DNA from: JBCBWG01 sp038523925
GTDB lineage: Bacteria > Pseudomonadota > Alphaproteobacteria > Rhizobiales > Hyphomicrobiaceae
Direction: 5' to 3'
DNA: 64,000 nucleotides
Assembly: GCA_038523925.1 (NCBI GenBank)
Contig: JBCBIY010000015.1
Location: 3,734 to 67,733, forward strand
Of the stretch, positions 1 to 9,606 are shown piece by piece. Position numbers and translations under genes: made by a program. The notes beneath the pieces were generated by a model. The model had not been told where the DNA came from. It saw only the letters and a program-made list of their open reading frames with translations, and made no database searches. Positions within the stretch are counted from its first letter, which is position 1. Each line of letters opens with the position of its first letter.

Positions 1-1276
1 TAGCGCCGCCGTCGCGGCCCTTCGACTGCAACGCGAGGCGCTGGTGAACGCCGAAGCGGTGCTGTTCGTCGATCACGGCAAGCGCGAGGTCGTGGAACGC
101 CACGTCGGGCTGGAACAGCGCATGCGTTCCAACAACGATATCGAGGCGGCCGTCAGCAAGACGGGCGAGCACTTCGGCGCGGGCCTTGCCCTTTTCGCGG
201 CCGGTCAACAGGGCGAGCTTCAGCCCGGCGGCGTCTGCGAGGGGCGCGAGGCCGGCGGCGTGTTGCCGCGCAAGGACTTCCGTCGGTGCCATCAGGGCTG
301 CCTGCGCGCCGATCTCGACGGCGGCCGCCATCGCCATGAGCGCGACGACGGTTTTGCCGGACCCGACATCGCCTTGCAGCAGGCGCAGCATCCGGCTCTC
401 GGCTTCGAGGTCGGCGTTGATCTCGGCCAGCGCACGCGTCTGCGCGCCGGTCAACGCGAAGGGGAGGGCGTCTGCGATGCGGCGGCGCAGATGGCCGTCG
501 CCAATCACCTGTCGCCCGCGCTGGGCGCGCGAGGATTGCCGCACGAGGGCGAGCGCAAGCTGACTTGCAAGCAGCTCGTCGTAGGCAAGCCGCTGCCAGG
601 CAAGCCCGCCAATTGCGACGTCCTCCGGCTCGTCCGGCCGGTGCAGCTTCATCAGCGCATCGCGGAACGTCGGCCAGCCGTTCTGGGCGAGCCCGTCCGG
701 CCGTTGCCACTCCGGCAGGTCGGGGACACGGTCGGCGGTCTGGCGCATGATCTTGGCCAGGACCTTTGACGAAAGCCCGGCGGTCAGCCCGTAGATCGGC
801 TCCAGCATCGGCAACTGATCGCGCTGGTTCGGTGGCAGCACATAGTCCGGATGCATCATCTGCAGCTTGTCGCCATAGCGGTCGACGCGGCCGGAGATGT
901 AGCGGGTCTCGCCTTCGGGGAGCTGGCGCTCAATAAAGCGGCGCTCGGCATGAAAGAAGACGAGATCAATCGCGCCCGTTTCGTCTTCGCAGGCGACGCG
1001 ATAGGGCGCTTTGGTGTTGCCGCGCGGCGGCGGCCGGTGTTTGACGACGCGGACGCCAAACGTCGCGATCGTGCCTGGGAGCGCGTCAGCAAGCGCCGGC
1101 TCAGCCCGCCGGTCGATCAGCCCGGTCGGTGTGTGCCAAAGAAGATCGATGATCCGCGCGTCCTCGATCCCCGGCGGCAGGCGCACCGCTTTCGCCAGGA
1201 AGCCGGCCACGCGTGGGCCAACGCCGGTCAGGGCTTCGGCGCCTGCAAACATCGGTGCGAGAGCATCGGGGCGCAT
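1..1276 (-). CDS. recG: ATP-dependent DNA helicase RecG (N-terminal part, cut by window edge)
   Basis: RecG remodels stalled replication forks and branched DNA in the cytoplasm. About 425 residues are visible. The first part is an OB-fold wedge domain, starting MRPDALAPMF, with a helix-hairpin-like LTGVGP segment. The helicase core follows, with Walker A GDVGSGKT, the TEVLARQH motif, the motif DIVVGTHALFQ and the Walker B-like box VIDEQHRFGVHQR, all diagnostic of RecG. The chosen ATG at 1276 gives the family's usual N-terminus. The remaining C-terminal third lies before base 1. It is divergent from sdhE, a common arrangement in this class. Confidence 0.95.
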   Translation of the reverse strand, partial: MRPDALAPMFAGAEALTGVGPRVAGFLAKAVRLPPGIEDARIIDLLWHTPTGLIDRRAEPALADALPGTIATFGVRVVKHRPPPRGNTKAPYRVACEDETGAIDLVFFHAERRFIERQLPEGETRYISGRVDRYGDKLQMMHPDYVLPPNQRDQLPMLEPIYGLTAGLSSKVLAKIMRQTADRVPDLPEWQRPDGLAQNGWPTFRDALMKLHRPDEPEDVAIGGLAWQRLAYDELLASQLALALVRQSSRAQRGRQVIGDGHLRRRIADALPFALTGAQTRALAEINADLEAESRMLRLLQGDVGSGKTVVALMAMAAAVEIGAQAALMAPTEVLARQHAAGLAPLADAAGLKLALLTGREKGKARAEVLARLADGRLDIVVGTHALFQPDVAFHDLALAVIDEQHRFGVHQRLALQSKGRDGGA

Positions 1277-1508
1277 CAGGCGCTGCAGTCTCCCTCAGTC
1301 CAGCGGCTGAGCAAAAGCCGCGCGGCAAGCGACCCTCGGACACGCTTTGCATGATCCTCCGGGCTCGCTATATCCGGCGGACGGTGACCGCACGGACCCG
1401 ACCGGTCAAGGCAGCGCGCCGCGACATCCCCGGCTCAGAGCCCCTGGCGCAACGGCGCTGGGGCGATTTGCGTTTGGGGCCTGAATTTCCAAGGGAATGG
1501 AGCCCGCA

Positions 1509-1832
1509 ATGACGGATGGAATTGGCGCAGAGGCGACGGCCACCGATTTCGACGCGCGCTTACGGCGGGCGCGATATCGGGCCCACTACCGTGGGACGAA
1601 GGAGATGGACTGGCTCCTCGGCCGTTTCGCCGAGGCTGAACTCGGATCCATGTCGCCGGCCCAGCTCACGACGTTTGAGCAGTTTCTGGCGCTGGCTGAT
1701 CCGGACTTGCAGGGTTGGTTGATGGATACGCCGAGCCAGACGCCGGTGCGCTCGCCTGATGAGCAGTTCGCCGATCTGATCGACCGCATTCGCACGTTCC
1801 ATGGGCTGTCGCCGCTCGCGGCCCGAAGCTAG
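1509..1832 (+). CDS. sdhE: FAD assembly factor SdhE (succinate dehydrogenase assembly)
   Basis: A small cytoplasmic protein that promotes covalent flavinylation of the succinate dehydrogenase flavoprotein. The family signature RGTKEMDWLLG, which includes the RGxxE motif, sits near residue 28, followed by the helical segment FEQFLALADPDLQGWL. The length (107 aa) is normal. An in-frame ATG lies 12 bases upstream at 1497, but the GGAG at 1499-1502 fits the 1509 start. It lies between divergent recG and downstream mfd. Confidence 0.93.
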   Translation: MTDGIGAEATATDFDARLRRARYRAHYRGTKEMDWLLGRFAEAELGSMSPAQLTTFEQFLALADPDLQGWLMDTPSQTPVRSPDEQFADLIDRIRTFHGLSPLAARS

Positions 1833-1899
1833 ACCTCACCAGACTTTTGCGATGCGCACGCCGCGTTTGACCACCTGACCGTTGAAAGGACCGCCCCTC

Positions 1900-4800
1900 G
1901 TGGCATCGGCAGCAGACCTGTTGGAGACAGACATCGGCGACGTCACGCTGACCGGCGCGCCGGAAGGATACGACGCGCGCGTTCTCGTTGAACGCGTGCA
2001 GGCGATCGGCGTTAATGGTCCGGGCGCGGTCATCCATGTCGCTCGCGATGACCGCCGGCTCGAAGCGCTCGAGAATGCATTGCGGTTCTTCGCGCCCGAG
2101 ATCCGCCGCGTCGTCCTGCCGGCTTGGGACACCGTGCCTTACGACCGCGTTGGCCCGGCGCCCGATCTGGTCGCCAAACGCGTCACCGCGCTCACCAAGT
2201 TGACGCTGGCGCCGCGCAAGCAGCCAACGCTGATCCTGACCACCGTCAACGCGATCCTGCAGCGGCTGCCGCCGCAAAGCTTCATCAAAAGCGCGATCCG
2301 GCAGGTCGCGGCCGGGCAGCGCATCGACATGGCCCGCTTGATCCAGCGGCTTTCGCTTGGCGGGTACGTGCGCTCCGGCACCGTGATGGAGCCCGGCGAG
2401 TATGCCGTGCGCGGCGGCATCCTCGATCTCTATCCGCCGGGCCGCAACAATCCTGTCCGGCTGGATTTTTTCGGCGACACGCTTGAGAGCATCAAGGCGT
2501 TCGCGGCCGATACCCAGCGCACGACCAAGACGCTGCAGAAGCTGATCATCATGCCGATGAGCGAAGTCGCCTTCGGTGACGATGCAATCCAGGAGTTCCG
2601 GCAGTCCTACGTCTCACTGTTTGGCGGCAACACGAACGACGACCCAATGTATCAGGCCGTCGTCGCAGGCCACAGCTATCCAGGCGTCGAACACTGGCTG
2701 CCTTTTTTTCACGACAAGCTCGCGACGCTGTTCGACTACGTTGGCGACGATGCGCACGTGAGTTTTGATGCTGCCGCCGATGATGCGGTGCGCCAACGCT
2801 TCGAGCAGATCGAAGAGCACTACCTTGCGCGGACCGATGGGTTGGAGACCGAGACGTTCGGTGCGCCACCCTACAAGCCAGTGCCGCCGGACCAGCTGTT
2901 TCTCGACGGCGCGGAGTGGGCACGCACGCTTTCGACGCGCGGTGTCTACCGGCTGACGGATGCGCGGAATTCGCCCGCCAAGCGCACGCAAGATGCCGGC
3001 GGCCGGCTCGGGCGGCTGTTCACAGAAGAGCGCCAGTCCGACGGCGGCGATCTGTTCGGTGCCGTCGTCGGCCACATCAAGGCAGGGCTCAGCTCAAAGC
3101 GCCGCGTGATCCTGGCCGCTTGGACGCCCGGCTCGCGCGAGCGACTGATCTCGCTTCTGAAAGAGCGCGGTTTTGACGACATCCGCGCTGTCGAAACCTA
3201 CACCGACGTGCGCGCGCTGCCCGAGACGCTGGCGGCCGCCGTGGTGCTTGGCGTCGAACGGGGATTCGAAGCCTCCGACATGGTGGTCATCGCCGAGCAG
3301 GACATCCTCGGCGATCGTTTGGTCCGCCCGCGCAAACGCCGCAAGAAGGCGACGGACGTTTTGGTTGAGGCGACCAACCTCGCGGTCGGCGATCTGGTCG
3401 TGCATGCCGACCACGGCATAGGGCGCTTCAACGGGCTTGAGACGATCGAAGCGCTTGGTGCGCCGCACGATTGCCTGCAACTCGTCTACCACGGCGGCGA
3501 CAAGCTCTATCTGCCCGTCGAGAACATCGAGCTTTTGTCGCGCTTCGGGGCTGATAGCGAGACCGCGCAGCTTGACCGCCTGGGCGGTGCGGCATGGCAG
3601 AATCGCAAGGCGCGACTGAAAAAGCGGCTGCTCGAAATCGCAGCCGATCTCATCAAGGTCGCAGCCCTTCGCGAGTTGCGCGAGGCGCCGGTGCTGTCGC
3701 CACCGGATGGCGGTTTCGATGAGTTTGTCTCGCGCTTCCCGTTTGAAGAGACTGACGACCAGATGGCGAGCATTGACGCCGTGCTCGACGACCTTGGAGC
3801 CGGCAAGCCCATGGACCGGCTCGTTTGCGGCGACGTCGGCTTCGGCAAGACGGAGGTCGCGCTGCGGGCCGCGTTTGTCGCCGCCATGAACGGTCTGCAG
3901 GTCGCCGTCGTCGTGCCGACAACGCTGCTCGCGCGGCAGCACTACCGGAGCTTTGAAGAGCGCTTCCGCGGGTTCCCGCTGAAGATCGCGCAAGCCTCGC
4001 GTCTCGTTGGCGGGAAGGAGCTCGGCGACGTCAAGGCTGGACTGAAGTCTGGCGAGATTGACATCGTCGTCGGCACCCATGCGCTGCTCGGCAAGGCGAT
4101 CGAGTTCGAGCGCCTTGGCCTTCTCATTATCGATGAAGAACAGCACTTTGGCGTCACGCACAAAGAGCGGTTGAAGCAGCTCAAGGAAGACGTCCACGTC
4201 CTTACGCTGTCGGCGACGCCGATCCCGCGGACGCTGCAACTTGCGCTCTCAGGCGTCCGCGAGCTGTCGCTCATCACCACACCTCCGGTCGACCGGCTCG
4301 CTGTGCGAACCTATGTGTCGCCGTTTGATCCGATCATCCTGCGCGATGCGCTCCGCCGGGAAAGGTTCCGCGGCGGGCAGACGTTCTATGTCGTCCCGCA
4401 CATCAAGGATCTGGATGAGGTCAGCGAGTTCCTCGCCGAGGCCGTGCCTGAGCTCAAGATCGCGCGGGCGCACGGCCAACTGCCGCCAAGCGAGATCGAA
4501 GATATCATGACGGCCTTCTATGAAGGCAATTACGATATCCTGCTGTCGACGCCGATTGTTGAATCCGGCCTCGATGTCCCGAACGCGAACACGATGATTG
4601 TCCATCGCGCGGACATGTTCGGCCTCGCCCAGCTCTATCAGCTTCGCGGCCGCGTCGGGCGTTCGAAGACGCGGGCCTACGCTTACTTCACGACGCCACC
4701 CGGCAAGCGCCTCACCGACACGGCTGAGAAGCGGCTAAAGGTGCTCGCCTCGCTCGATCAGCTCGGCGCGGGCTTCTCGCTTGCGAGCCACGACCTCGAC

Positions 4801-5415
4801 ATTCGGGGCGGCGGGAACCTGCTTGGCGAAGAGCAATCAGGCCACATTCGCGAAGTCGGGTTCGAGCTTTACCAGTCGATGCTGGAAGAGACGATCACCG
4901 CGCTCAAAGGTGGCAGCGGCGATGGCGACACCGATCAATGGAGCCCACAGATCGCCGTCGGCGTGCCGACGCTTATTCCGGAAGCCTACGTCGCGGACCT
5001 GCAATTGCGGCTTGGCCTCTATCGGCGCTTGTCGAGCCTTGAGACCCGCGCTGACATTGATGACTTCGCATCCGAGCTTGCTGACCGGTTCGGCCCGGTG
5101 CCGGATGAGGTCAACGGTCTGCTCGATGTGATGGAGATCAAGGGCCTTTGCCGGCAGGCGGGGGTCGAGAAGATCGATGCCGGCCCGAAGGGTGCTGTCT
5201 TCACGTTCCGACAGGGCGACCTTGCCGACCCCGATGCAGTGCTAAGGTTCATCCAGAAGGCCGGCGCGAGCGCGAAGCTGCAACCGGATAATAAGCTTGT
5301 CTACAAGGCCGGATGGGATGAGGCTGCCAAACGGCTGAAGGGCGTGCGTCGCGTGTTGTCGGACATGATCGGCAGCGAAGCGTCAGCGGGCAAGACAGAG
5401 GCTGCCGCGACCTAG
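1900..5415 (+). CDS. mfd: Transcription-repair coupling factor Mfd
   Basis: Mfd removes RNA polymerase stalled at lesions and recruits UvrA for nucleotide excision repair. The protein (1171 aa) has the usual order. An N-terminal UvrB-homology region comes first, then the RNA-polymerase-interacting domain (VVHADHGIGRFNGLE), then the RecG-like translocase. The translocase shows Walker A GDVGFGKT near residue 644, DEEQHFGV, SATPIPRT and GRVGRSKTRAYAYF. A C-terminal TRCF domain ends the protein. I chose GTG at 1900 because AAAGGA (1885-1890) lies 9 bases upstream; a TTG at 1882 is the alternative. uvrB is also in this window at 36.8-39.6 kb. Confidence 0.97.
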   Translation: MASAADLLETDIGDVTLTGAPEGYDARVLVERVQAIGVNGPGAVIHVARDDRRLEALENALRFFAPEIRRVVLPAWDTVPYDRVGPAPDLVAKRVTALTKLTLAPRKQPTLILTTVNAILQRLPPQSFIKSAIRQVAAGQRIDMARLIQRLSLGGYVRSGTVMEPGEYAVRGGILDLYPPGRNNPVRLDFFGDTLESIKAFAADTQRTTKTLQKLIIMPMSEVAFGDDAIQEFRQSYVSLFGGNTNDDPMYQAVVAGHSYPGVEHWLPFFHDKLATLFDYVGDDAHVSFDAAADDAVRQRFEQIEEHYLARTDGLETETFGAPPYKPVPPDQLFLDGAEWARTLSTRGVYRLTDARNSPAKRTQDAGGRLGRLFTEERQSDGGDLFGAVVGHIKAGLSSKRRVILAAWTPGSRERLISLLKERGFDDIRAVETYTDVRALPETLAAAVVLGVERGFEASDMVVIAEQDILGDRLVRPRKRRKKATDVLVEATNLAVGDLVVHADHGIGRFNGLETIEALGAPHDCLQLVYHGGDKLYLPVENIELLSRFGADSETAQLDRLGGAAWQNRKARLKKRLLEIAADLIKVAALRELREAPVLSPPDGGFDEFVSRFPFEETDDQMASIDAVLDDLGAGKPMDRLVCGDVGFGKTEVALRAAFVAAMNGLQVAVVVPTTLLARQHYRSFEERFRGFPLKIAQASRLVGGKELGDVKAGLKSGEIDIVVGTHALLGKAIEFERLGLLIIDEEQHFGVTHKERLKQLKEDVHVLTLSATPIPRTLQLALSGVRELSLITTPPVDRLAVRTYVSPFDPIILRDALRRERFRGGQTFYVVPHIKDLDEVSEFLAEAVPELKIARAHGQLPPSEIEDIMTAFYEGNYDILLSTPIVESGLDVPNANTMIVHRADMFGLAQLYQLRGRVGRSKTRAYAYFTTPPGKRLTDTAEKRLKVLASLDQLGAGFSLASHDLDIRGGGNLLGEEQSGHIREVGFELYQSMLEETITALKGGSGDGDTDQWSPQIAVGVPTLIPEAYVADLQLRLGLYRRLSSLETRADIDDFASELADRFGPVPDEVNGLLDVMEIKGLCRQAGVEKIDAGPKGAVFTFRQGDLADPDAVLRFIQKAGASAKLQPDNKLVYKAGWDEAAKRLKGVRRVLSDMIGSEASAGKTEAAAT

Positions 5416-6167
5416 CCGGCGACCGCGCCACCGTCGATATTTAACACCTGGCCGGTGATGAACGTCGCGTCCGGGCCGAGCAGAAACGCGATCGGCCCGG
5501 CCACTTCATCCGCCGTGCCAAGCCGTCCGAGCGGGACCTCGCGCGTGATCTTGTCTTCGCCGCGCAGCTTCAACAGATGCGCCGGCATCGCCGTGTCGAT
5601 CACACCTGGTGCGAGCGCGTTGATCAGGATGTTCGGCGCGTGCTTGCGGGTGAGCGCGCGGACGAGGCCGACGATGGCACCCTTCGCACAGGTATAGGGA
5701 ACATGATCCCAACTGCCGCGCGTGAACGCGAGCGATGAGACAAACACCATGCGCGCCGGCGTGCTTGAGGCGCGCGCCGTCTCCGTCATAAGCGGGCCGG
5801 CAAGGCCTGCCAGCATGTAGGCGTTGCGCACGTTGTGGTTGATGGCGCGGTCCCACACCGACATGTCGGCGGGGCCCTCAGGGTCGGGTTCAAAGACGCC
5901 TGCCAAGTGGATGAGGCGATCAAGCCGTCCGCCCGCGGCGGCCACCGCCTCCGCGCATTGCTCCGGCGTCTCGAGGCTGGACGTGAGCGTCGCCACATCC
6001 GCGCCGGCTACGCGGGCGACGTCAGCGGCTTCGGCGAGCGGCGCGCCCGCGACATCGACGAGCACCAGCCGGGCATCGGCGTGCGCGAGGCGAGGGATCA
6101 GAGCGGCTGCAATTCCGCCCGCTGCCCCGGTGATCAAGGTCGTTATCACTGCCCCCTCGCGTGCCAT
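5412..6167 (-). CDS. SDR-family oxidoreductase
   Basis: Short-chain dehydrogenase/reductase of 251 aa, cytoplasmic, NAD(P)-dependent. Visible marks are a Rossmann glycine motif near the N-terminus (TGAAGGIAAAL, slightly off the usual GxxxGxG), a LAG strand motif at the usual NAG position, a catalytic Ser in FVSSLAF, and YTCAKG as the YxxxK active site. The C-terminal TGQVLNIDGG is typical. GGAGGA sits 7 bases before the ATG. Its stop codon (5412-5414) overlaps that of mfd (5413-5415) on the other strand. The substrate cannot be inferred; quinone/acyl and sugar alcohol dehydrogenases share this form. Confidence 0.85.
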   Translation of the reverse strand: MAREGAVITTLITGAAGGIAAALIPRLAHADARLVLVDVAGAPLAEAADVARVAGADVATLTSSLETPEQCAEAVAAAGGRLDRLIHLAGVFEPDPEGPADMSVWDRAINHNVRNAYMLAGLAGPLMTETARASSTPARMVFVSSLAFTRGSWDHVPYTCAKGAIVGLVRALTRKHAPNILINALAPGVIDTAMPAHLLKLRGEDKITREVPLGRLGTADEVAGPIAFLLGPDATFITGQVLNIDGGAVAG

Positions 6168-6383
6168 GGGATATCCTCCGTATCGGCTTTTTGGTGCAGC
6201 CTGCGGCCGCGGCCGCGAGAGCGCAAGCCTTAGCGCCGCGCTGCACGATTGCCATTCACCCATCCGCGACATTCCCCTAAACCCAGTCTCGTGAAATGCT
6301 AGGCCTCGCAATCCAGGGCCGCCCCGCGGACGCCAACCGCGCGCCGGCCGAGCCGCAGAAATCGAGTTTGGAGTAGGGACGCC

Positions 6384-7091
6384 ATGAACAACTTTATCGG
6401 CCTGTTTATCGGGCTCGCCGTCGCAGCCGTCGTTGGCCTGTGGGCCGGCAATCTGAACACGCAGATGGATGCGATGAAGTCCGACGCGAGCAAGATGACC
6501 GGGCAGCAGAAGGCGCTGACGGCTGAGCTTGAGACGGCGAAGTCCGAACTCGCCAAGGTGCAGAAACGGGCCGAGCAACTTGAAGGCGAAGTCAAAGCCG
6601 CGGCCATGAAAACCGAAACGCTGAGCAAGGAACGCGACACCGCGATCGCCCGGGTGTCTCGCCTCGCCGATACGGTCGAAGCGCTTGAAGACCAGACGAG
6701 CGACATGGCGTCGTCCGTTGAGAAGAAGGCTGCCGACCTGTTCGCGCTGCAGCGTCAGGTGAAGGCATCGCAAGAAGCAAGCGCCGGCGACGCGAGGAAG
6801 ATCGCAAAGCTCGAAGCTGAGTTCGCCGCGCGCGAAGCCCAGCTCAAGCAACTCGAAGGCTCGCTGAAGGCGGCGAACGTGAAAGTGCAGCAAGCGATTG
6901 CCGCTGGTGGCCAGTTCAAGTCGGAATACGACGGTATGAAAGCGGATCTCGCAAAGGCATCCGACGATCTGGCGCGGGCGCAAAGCGAGATCGAGTCGCT
7001 GGCCTCAGAACTTGATGCGGAGCGCAAAGCCCGCGAAGAGGCCGAGCGTGCGATGCAGGAACAGCAAGCTGCGAAGCCGCAGGACACCTGA
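6384..7091 (+). CDS. Membrane-anchored coiled-coil protein, function unknown
   Basis: A 235-aa protein with one N-terminal transmembrane segment (about residues 4-22, FIGLFIGLAVAAVVGLWAG). An uninterrupted, charged, Ala/Lys/Glu-rich heptad pattern follows to the end, so a long coiled coil is expected. GGAG about 10 bases upstream supports the start. It stands alone between the divergent SDR gene and the convergent copper chaperone. I do not recognise a specific family; such proteins are often envelope or scaffold components, which is inference only. Confidence 0.75.
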   Translation: MNNFIGLFIGLAVAAVVGLWAGNLNTQMDAMKSDASKMTGQQKALTAELETAKSELAKVQKRAEQLEGEVKAAAMKTETLSKERDTAIARVSRLADTVEALEDQTSDMASSVEKKAADLFALQRQVKASQEASAGDARKIAKLEAEFAAREAQLKQLEGSLKAANVKVQQAIAAGGQFKSEYDGMKADLAKASDDLARAQSEIESLASELDAERKAREEAERAMQEQQAAKPQDT

Positions 7092-7109
7092 CCGTCTTGA
7101 GGAAGGCGT

Positions 7110-7145
7110 GCGTGCCGGATGTCGTGAGATGGACCTCCGGCACGC
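7110..7145. terminator. Terminator-like hairpin between convergent genes
   Basis: Perfect 10-bp inverted repeat (GCGTGCCGGA at 7110-7119, TCCGGCACGC at 7136-7145) between the stop codons of two convergent genes. There is no T-run on either side, so termination is inferred from position and stem strength. Confidence 0.45.
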
Positions 7146-7152
7146 CGTCGGC

Positions 7153-7683
7153 TCAGTTCGTTGTGCCGTGGCCTTCATGAGAGTGGGTCGCCGGCGTCTC
7201 GCCAATGGGCAGGACCGCGAACGGAACGGTCACGTCGCCGGCCTCTTTGAACCTGAGCGTCACCGAGCGCGGCTCGCCAGCCTTAAGCGGCTCTCTGAGC
7301 TGCATGAACATGACGTGGAGCCCGCCAGGCTTCAGCGTGACGGATTGGCCGGGCGGGACTTCGATCCCGTCGGCGAGCTTACGCATCCGCATGATGTTGC
7401 TGCTGTCGACAGCCATCTCGTGGACCTCGACGCGGCCGGCGAAATCAACGTCACCGCCAATCAGCCAGTCCGGTTTGTCGCCTGTGTTGCGGACAACGAG
7501 GTAGCCGCCGGCCACCGGCGCCTTGGGCGGCGTGGCCCGCGCGTACGGCTGTATGATTTCCAAGGCGCCGACTTTTGCAGCCGGCTTCATGTCGCTGGCG
7601 GTGGCAACAGGGATCGCGAGTGAAAGTGCAAGCGCGGCGGCAGTCGCAAGGGCTGCCCCGGCGCAGGTGAGGGGTCTCGTCAT
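7153..7683 (-). CDS. PCu(A)C periplasmic copper chaperone (DUF461)
   Basis: An exported copper(I) chaperone that in this family delivers copper to the CuA site of cytochrome oxidase. It has a Sec signal peptide (residues 1-29, AALALSLAIPVATAS). The PCuAC copper site is visible as HEM...MRMR followed by HVMFM, the H(M)x10Mx21HxM pattern. A C-terminal HSHEGHGTTN tail adds possible metal ligands. The length (176 aa) is normal. A DUF2946 gene lies upstream on the same strand, and the two look like a small copper unit. The ATG at 7683 is chosen because it directly precedes the signal peptide. Confidence 0.88.
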   Translation of the reverse strand: MTRPLTCAGAALATAAALALSLAIPVATASDMKPAAKVGALEIIQPYARATPPKAPVAGGYLVVRNTGDKPDWLIGGDVDFAGRVEVHEMAVDSSNIMRMRKLADGIEVPPGQSVTLKPGGLHVMFMQLREPLKAGEPRSVTLRFKEAGDVTVPFAVLPIGETPATHSHEGHGTTN

Positions 7684-7766
7684 GATGGGTCTCTTACAGT
7701 GGGTTGCCCGGTGCGCGGATCGCGGCGAGCGGGCGTCCGTGGTGCGTGGGATTGCAAGGCCGTGAA

Positions 7767-8153
7767 TTAGCCGCGGCCAGGCGGTGCGCGCGGCTGATGC
7801 GGCGTCCGTCGCACGCAGCGGGGCGCGGGCGCATAGGTGACCGGTTGCACGAGCGCGGCCGTAACGTTCGCGCCAACGAGCAAGACTTGAGGCGCGAGGA
7901 TCGCGGTGACTTTTGCCGGGATGCAAAGCGGGCAGTGTGTGGCGTCTGCCTCGCCTCCATCGCCGTGGCCCAGCGCGCTGCAAAGCACGGGCACAGTCCC
8001 GTCTGGCAAAACGTAAGCGGAGAGTTCCGGCGCGCGCGGCCCGACCAACGCGCGATCCACCGGTTGGACGGTGAGCGCGGCGAGAGCGGCAATCACCAGC
8101 AGAGCTGCAGCGGTGCGCAGGCGCCGGGCGCGGTATCGGATTGTGAGCAACAC
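7767..8153 (-). CDS. DUF2946-type exported protein
   Basis: A 128-aa protein with one hydrophobic N-terminal segment (LRTAAALLVIAALAALTV). Its central motif VLCSALGHGDG...THCPLC holds the paired cysteines and histidine that characterise DUF2946 proteins, usually found beside copper and cobalt uptake genes. It sits 83 bases upstream of the PCuAC gene and is probably co-transcribed with it, so a role in copper handling is inferred. The start is GTG at 8153 with no strong ribosome binding site; the adjacent TTG is an alternative. Confidence 0.65.
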   Translation of the reverse strand: MLLTIRYRARRLRTAAALLVIAALAALTVQPVDRALVGPRAPELSAYVLPDGTVPVLCSALGHGDGGEADATHCPLCIPAKVTAILAPQVLLVGANVTAALVQPVTYAPAPRCVRRTPHQPRAPPGRG

Positions 8154-8322
8154 GTAATTGGCGTTGGCAGCGAATGGCGGCGACTGTGCGACCGAGGCGT
8201 CGATCGCGATCAGTGAGCCTGCTTAGTTTGAGATGCTGTGGTGAGGTTCGCGAAGATCATATGTGCGTCAAGCAGACCGCAGCAGTCTGCCGCAAAGCGC
8301 AAAGTTCATAAGGAGACCATCG

Positions 8323-9393
8323 ATGACCGAACGTGCTCGTGCGAAAGCTCTGAGTGTCGGTTCACAGATTTCACGTCGCGATATGATTGCCGGCGCGGCG
8401 GCCGCGGGCGGCGCACTTATGGTTGCCCCGACCCTTGCGCTTGCCGCGGCGCCTGCGACTGGTGCGCAAATGGCGGCGGCGGCCACTGACCTGCTCGCAG
8501 CGCTGGACGAAGCGCAGCGCGCGGCAGCCACATTTGCGGTTGGCGGGCGGCGGTGGCTCCGGTGGAACTATATGACGGGCTCGGCCTTTTCGCCGGGCGT
8601 GCCCATGGAACGGATGACCGCGGCGCAGAAAGAGCGGGCGCTGACGCTTCTGCAAAGTGGGCTCAGCCAGGCGGGCTTCGACAAGGCCAAGCGGGTCATG
8701 CTGCAGCAGGACATCCTGCGCGACCTGATGAAGAAGGGCTCGCAGAACCGGAACCGCGATCGCTTCTCGGTGATGGTGTTTGGCGAACCGGGCGCATCCG
8801 GCATCTGGGGATGGCGGTGGGAGGGCCACCACCTGTCGCTCACCTACACGCTCGACGGACCCAACGTGGTCTCGGTCACACCGAACTCGTTTTCATCCGA
8901 GCCGAACACTGTATGGGATGGCCCGCATAAGGGCATGACCGCCTTGCCCGATGAGGAGCGACTGGGTCGTCAGATCTTTGCCGATCTCTCACCGAAGCTG
9001 CAGGCGCTCGCCCGCTTTCAGGATCGATCACCAGGCAACGTCCGCGCGACGGCCGGCCGCGAGGGCCGCATCAAAACGCGGGCGGGCGTGCCGCTGTCTG
9101 ATCTCACCACGCCGCAACGCGATCTCGTTGTGCGCCTGCTCGATGTCTATACGTCCGATCATCTGCCGGCCGACCTCGCGGGCGTACAAAAGGCGCGGGC
9201 CCGCGAAGGCGACCTCAACGCTGCAAGATTTGCGTGGGCCGGTGATGAGACCCGCGAGGGTGCGTCGATTTATTACCGGTTGCATGGCGACACGTTCCTC
9301 ATCGAGTTTGCATCGCTTCATGGCCAGCCGCTGCACCTGCACACAGCCGTGCACGATCGCCAACGCAACCTCGGCCGCCACGTCCGGGGCTAG
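8323..9393 (+). CDS. Tat-exported DUF3500 protein
   Basis: A 356-aa protein with a twin-arginine signal (SRRDMIAGAAAAGGALMVAP, about residues 17-36), so it is expected to be exported folded. The body matches DUF3500, with landmarks RWLRWNY near the start, WGWRWEGHHLSL in the middle and HGDTFLIEFAS near the end. No catalytic role is known to me for this family. AAGGAG at 8310-8315 fixes the ATG at 8323; an in-frame ATG at 8263 would put about 20 residues before the Tat motif. It is divergent from the copper genes and upstream of the methanethiol oxidase. Confidence 0.82.
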   Translation: MTERARAKALSVGSQISRRDMIAGAAAAGGALMVAPTLALAAAPATGAQMAAAATDLLAALDEAQRAAATFAVGGRRWLRWNYMTGSAFSPGVPMERMTAAQKERALTLLQSGLSQAGFDKAKRVMLQQDILRDLMKKGSQNRNRDRFSVMVFGEPGASGIWGWRWEGHHLSLTYTLDGPNVVSVTPNSFSSEPNTVWDGPHKGMTALPDEERLGRQIFADLSPKLQALARFQDRSPGNVRATAGREGRIKTRAGVPLSDLTTPQRDLVVRLLDVYTSDHLPADLAGVQKARAREGDLNAARFAWAGDETREGASIYYRLHGDTFLIEFASLHGQPLHLHTAVHDRQRNLGRHVRG

Positions 9394-9606
9394 GCCTCAA
9401 GCAGATAGTCCGACCCGCCTGATCCGGAAGGTGCAGCGCACAACGCGCGCGCCTAAGCGTATCGGGCGCCGGCCTGCCCGCTGGACAGACGCTGCTTGAG
9501 AGGCGCACACTCACTCCACAACAAAACGACTGTTTGGATGCGCCTCATCGGGGCGGAAACTCAAAACAGGCGGGGATTGCGAAACGCTTTTCGGCAGGAG
9601 GAAGCC

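Noticed and set aside
3094..4239. Open frame of 381 codons opposite mfd
   Set aside because: Antisense shadow of a highly conserved gene in GC-rich DNA; no family-like sequence.
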